This document shows, piece by piece, positions 5,298 through 6,662 of a stretch of DNA of 6,662 nt. The notes under the pieces were generated by a model. It did no database searches. It had not been told where the DNA came from and saw nothing but the letters and a program-made list of their open reading frames with translations. The position numbers and the translations under genes were made by a program. This stretch comes from Actinomycetota bacterium (GTDB lineage Bacteria; Cyanobacteriota; Vampirovibrionia; Obscuribacterales; Obscuribacteraceae), in contig CAJCIF010000495.1 of the NCBI GenBank assembly GCA_903970355.1, forward strand, positions 1-6,662, in the 5' to 3' direction. Each line of letters starts with the position of its first letter. Positions within the stretch are counted from its first letter, which is position 1.

Positions 5298-5864
5298 ATG
5301 CAATATGGTAAGGCAAAAGAACAAACAAAGGCGATTCAGCTACGTGTGCCAAGGATTAGCAGGGGCAATTCCCTGATCGAAATCGGTCCGTTCCTTTTTA
5401 TACTCTTCCTTCTAATCTTTTTTCCTCTAGTCACACTCGCCACAACCGGCATGCGCTATTTGTTCTGCGTAAACGCTGTACACCGGGCAGCTTTAGCAGC
5501 ATCGCTGGCGCAGACATTTCAAACAAACCGTTCGTCTACCAATCTGTCTGCGGTGAATTTAGCTCAGCAAGTAGCCGCGCAAAATATCTCTGCCTTCACT
5601 GGCATTACATTAATGCAAACCAACACTTTCATAATCATCACACCAGACAATGGCTCAGCTCAAACAAAACAATCTGTGCCTCTAACTACACCAGCCAATA
5701 CCACTAACAATGTTTATAACGTTGAAGTGCAACTGGTAGCAAGTATCAACCCCTGGATCGCAGGCACGTTTCTACACGCGCAAATACCAGGTCTGAATGC
5801 GCCTTTTACAATCACCACTGTTGCAAACGTAGTTTTTGAAAATACGCAAGGACTAACTCAGTAG
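5298..5864 (+). CDS. TadE-like pseudopilin-type protein, 188 aa
   Basis: The product has a basic, hydrophilic leader (residues 1-22), then RGNSLIEIGPFLFILFLLIF, then a hydrophobic helix to about residue 50 and a Ser/Thr/Asn/Ala-rich domain with probable beta strands. Gly23 followed by Asn-Ser-Leu-Ile-Glu28 puts a glutamate at +5 of a prepilin-peptidase-like site. TadE and TadF pseudopilins are processed in this way by the TadV peptidase. After the helix, CVNAVHRAALAAS matches the small-residue-rich post-helix block of the TadE/TadG families. The mature protein should be anchored by its N-terminal helix with the C-terminal domain outside the cytoplasm. The start at ATG 5298 is supported by GGTGAT close upstream, pairing with the 3' part of the anti-Shine-Dalgarno. 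Ten nucleotides separate it from the next gene, so they are probably co-transcribed. The family call is good; assignment as a true TadE ortholog is not possible here. Confidence 0.75.
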   Translation: MQYGKAKEQTKAIQLRVPRISRGNSLIEIGPFLFILFLLIFFPLVTLATTGMRYLFCVNAVHRAALAASLAQTFQTNRSSTNLSAVNLAQQVAAQNISAFTGITLMQTNTFIIITPDNGSAQTKQSVPLTTPANTTNNVYNVEVQLVASINPWIAGTFLHAQIPGLNAPFTITTVANVVFENTQGLTQ

Positions 5865-5874
5865 GTATGTAGCT

Positions 5875-6363
5875 GTGAAACGAAGAATACATGCGATAAG
5901 AGTAACACGGCAAAGCACTAGTGGATCTATTTCATTTGATATTGCGCTTGGTGCTTTTCTGTTCATTACGCTGGCGGCTTTTGGTCTGGATCTAACAGCA
6001 GCAATGGCCGGTGCAATCAGCAATGATTCTGCCTGTCGGGACGCCTGTCGCGCTGCCGCCCAAAACACTAATTCGGTAACAGCTCTAGCGGCAGCACAAA
6101 CTCAAATGAGAGTGCACATCAACGATGGCATCGTGATCAGTCAACCGACACTAACAGGTACGACCACACCGAATTTTGTCTATAACGATTTTGGTGGCAA
6201 TCCACCTACCAACACATCTCCCTACGTGATCGTAACAACTTCCGTAACCGTCAATCTTCCGGTCCCCGTACTTTTCTTCAGCAAAGTGTTAGTAAACAAT
6301 CGCACGCTTTTGTTCACGAGACGCTATCAATTTCCAATAATCAGAGAGAATTACTATGGTTAA
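5875..6363 (+). CDS. TadE/TadF-like membrane-anchored pilus protein, 162 aa
   Basis: This frame starts at GTG 5875, with a modest AGGT 9 nt upstream that overlaps the previous stop codon. The N-terminus is basic (MKRRIHAIRVTRQ), followed by TSGSISFDIALGAFLFITLA and a single hydrophobic helix at about 23-45. By analogy with the preceding gene, Gly17 followed by SISF and Asp22 places an acidic residue at +5, a conservative change from the usual Glu. Just after the helix comes SACRDACRAAAQ with a Cys-x-x-x-Cys pair (54 and 58). The rest is Thr/Asn/Pro-rich with likely beta strands (IVTTSVTVNLPVPVLFF) and ends near a basic LLFTRRYQF segment. It belongs to the same paralogous set as its neighbours and probably acts as a minor pseudopilin-like part of a Tad-type system. 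Its last 8 nt overlap the next gene, indicating translational coupling. Confidence 0.7.
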   Translation: MKRRIHAIRVTRQSTSGSISFDIALGAFLFITLAAFGLDLTAAMAGAISNDSACRDACRAAAQNTNSVTALAAAQTQMRVHINDGIVISQPTLTGTTTPNFVYNDFGGNPPTNTSPYVIVTTSVTVNLPVPVLFFSKVLVNNRTLLFTRRYQFPIIRENYYG

Positions 6364-6662
6364 CAATATGAATCTCCACCTTCAATTATGCGGATACAAG
6401 CGAACGAGAAAGCGATCACAATCTGCTGCATTATCAGTCCTGATGCTGATCTTAGCGATATTTGTAATTCTACCACTCATCTTGTTATGTTTCGAAATCA
6501 GCCGTTACTATTTTGCCAAACAGGAGTTGAAGACATGCGTGGACTTGTGCGCACTTGCTGGTACTGCCACAAACGCCAGTTCGAACAATGCTAGTCCCCT
6601 CGCTGCGCAGCAATCAGCAATCGCTACCGCACTGCAAATGTTTCAGCAGAATTCAATTCTCG
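6356..6662 (+). CDS. Third TadE/TadG-like protein, 3' end beyond the window
   Basis: An ATG at 6356, inside the last codons of the previous gene, opens a frame that continues to the window edge (102 codons seen). AGAGAGA lies upstream at suitable spacing; ATG 6368 is an alternative start. The N-terminus is strongly basic (KRTRKR, residues 15-20). A hydrophobic helix follows at about 24-46 (AALSVLMLILAIFVILPLIL), then CFEISRYYFAKQELKTCVDL and CALAGTATNAS. This matches the post-helix pattern of TadG/TadE-type proteins, where a polar turn is followed by an Asp-Ala-Ala-Leu-Ala-like block. The CVDLC motif (61-65) parallels CRDAC in the preceding protein. No clear prepilin-type Gly-x4-Glu site is seen, which fits TadG-like better than TadE-like proteins. 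Whether it carries a C-terminal von Willebrand domain cannot be seen. The 207-nt frame at 6388-6594 is a shadow of this gene. Confidence 0.72.
   Translation, partial: MVNNMNLHLQLCGYKRTRKRSQSAALSVLMLILAIFVILPLILLCFEISRYYFAKQELKTCVDLCALAGTATNASSNNASPLAAQQSAIATALQMFQQNSIL

Noticed and set aside
6388..6594. Plus-strand 68-codon frame
   Set aside because: It is out of frame with the TadG-like gene from 6356, which has a basic leader, a helix and a family-like motif.
1..6662. Mobile element, tRNA, rRNA, toxin-antitoxin or defence system
   Set aside because: No transposase, integrase, terminal inverted repeats, cloverleaf or rRNA-like stretch, or defence-type gene pair was found on either strand.

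Overview
The window (6,662 bp, moderate GC, gene-dense with short gaps) looks like an ordinary chromosomal stretch of a diderm-type bacterium rich in exported proteins. The TonB-type C-terminal domain, several signal peptides and a TadE/TadG-like pilus cluster support that. A lineage such as the non-photosynthetic Cyanobacteria relatives (Melainabacteria/Obscuribacterales) would fit the combination of a membrane protein with TonB_C and TPR domains next to TadE-like genes, but this is only an impression; no rRNA or marker gene is present.

Layout, left to right. (1) Minus strand, 1-121: the start of a Thr-rich exported protein cut by the window edge. (2) Minus strand, 390-1334: an unrecognised Ser/Asn/Gly-rich exported protein of 314 aa. 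(3) Plus strand, 1555-2598: a 347-aa protein with three membrane segments, a TonB-like C-terminal domain and TPRs. A bidirectional hairpin terminator at 2591-2624 separates it from (4), a minus-strand locus at 2647-3181. There a signal-peptide frame (2981-3181) and a proline-rich ELNPQPLPP frame (2647-3000) lie in different reading frames and look like one frameshifted gene. (5) Plus strand, 3455-4912: a complete exported DUF1254/DUF1214 protein, preceded by an extended -10 promoter and a leader hairpin. (6) 4913-5297: a gap with a degenerate ~105-bp tandem duplication and a possible 38-codon minus-strand ORF. (7) Plus strand, 5298-6662: three consecutive TadE/TadG-like genes (188 aa, 162 aa, and a third running off the right edge), closely spaced or overlapping and so probably one operon.

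Functionally, the right end probably supplies pseudopilin-like or minor components of a Tad-type pilus or secretion system; its motor genes are not in the window. The other genes are separately transcribed envelope or exported proteins with no evident shared pathway. I see no mobile element, CRISPR array, defence system, tRNA or rRNA. The least ordinary observations are the CxxxC motif shared by the last two pilus-like proteins, the frameshifted ELNPQPLPP gene, the decayed tandem repeat at 4911-5120, and the third pilus-like gene, which overlaps its neighbour.
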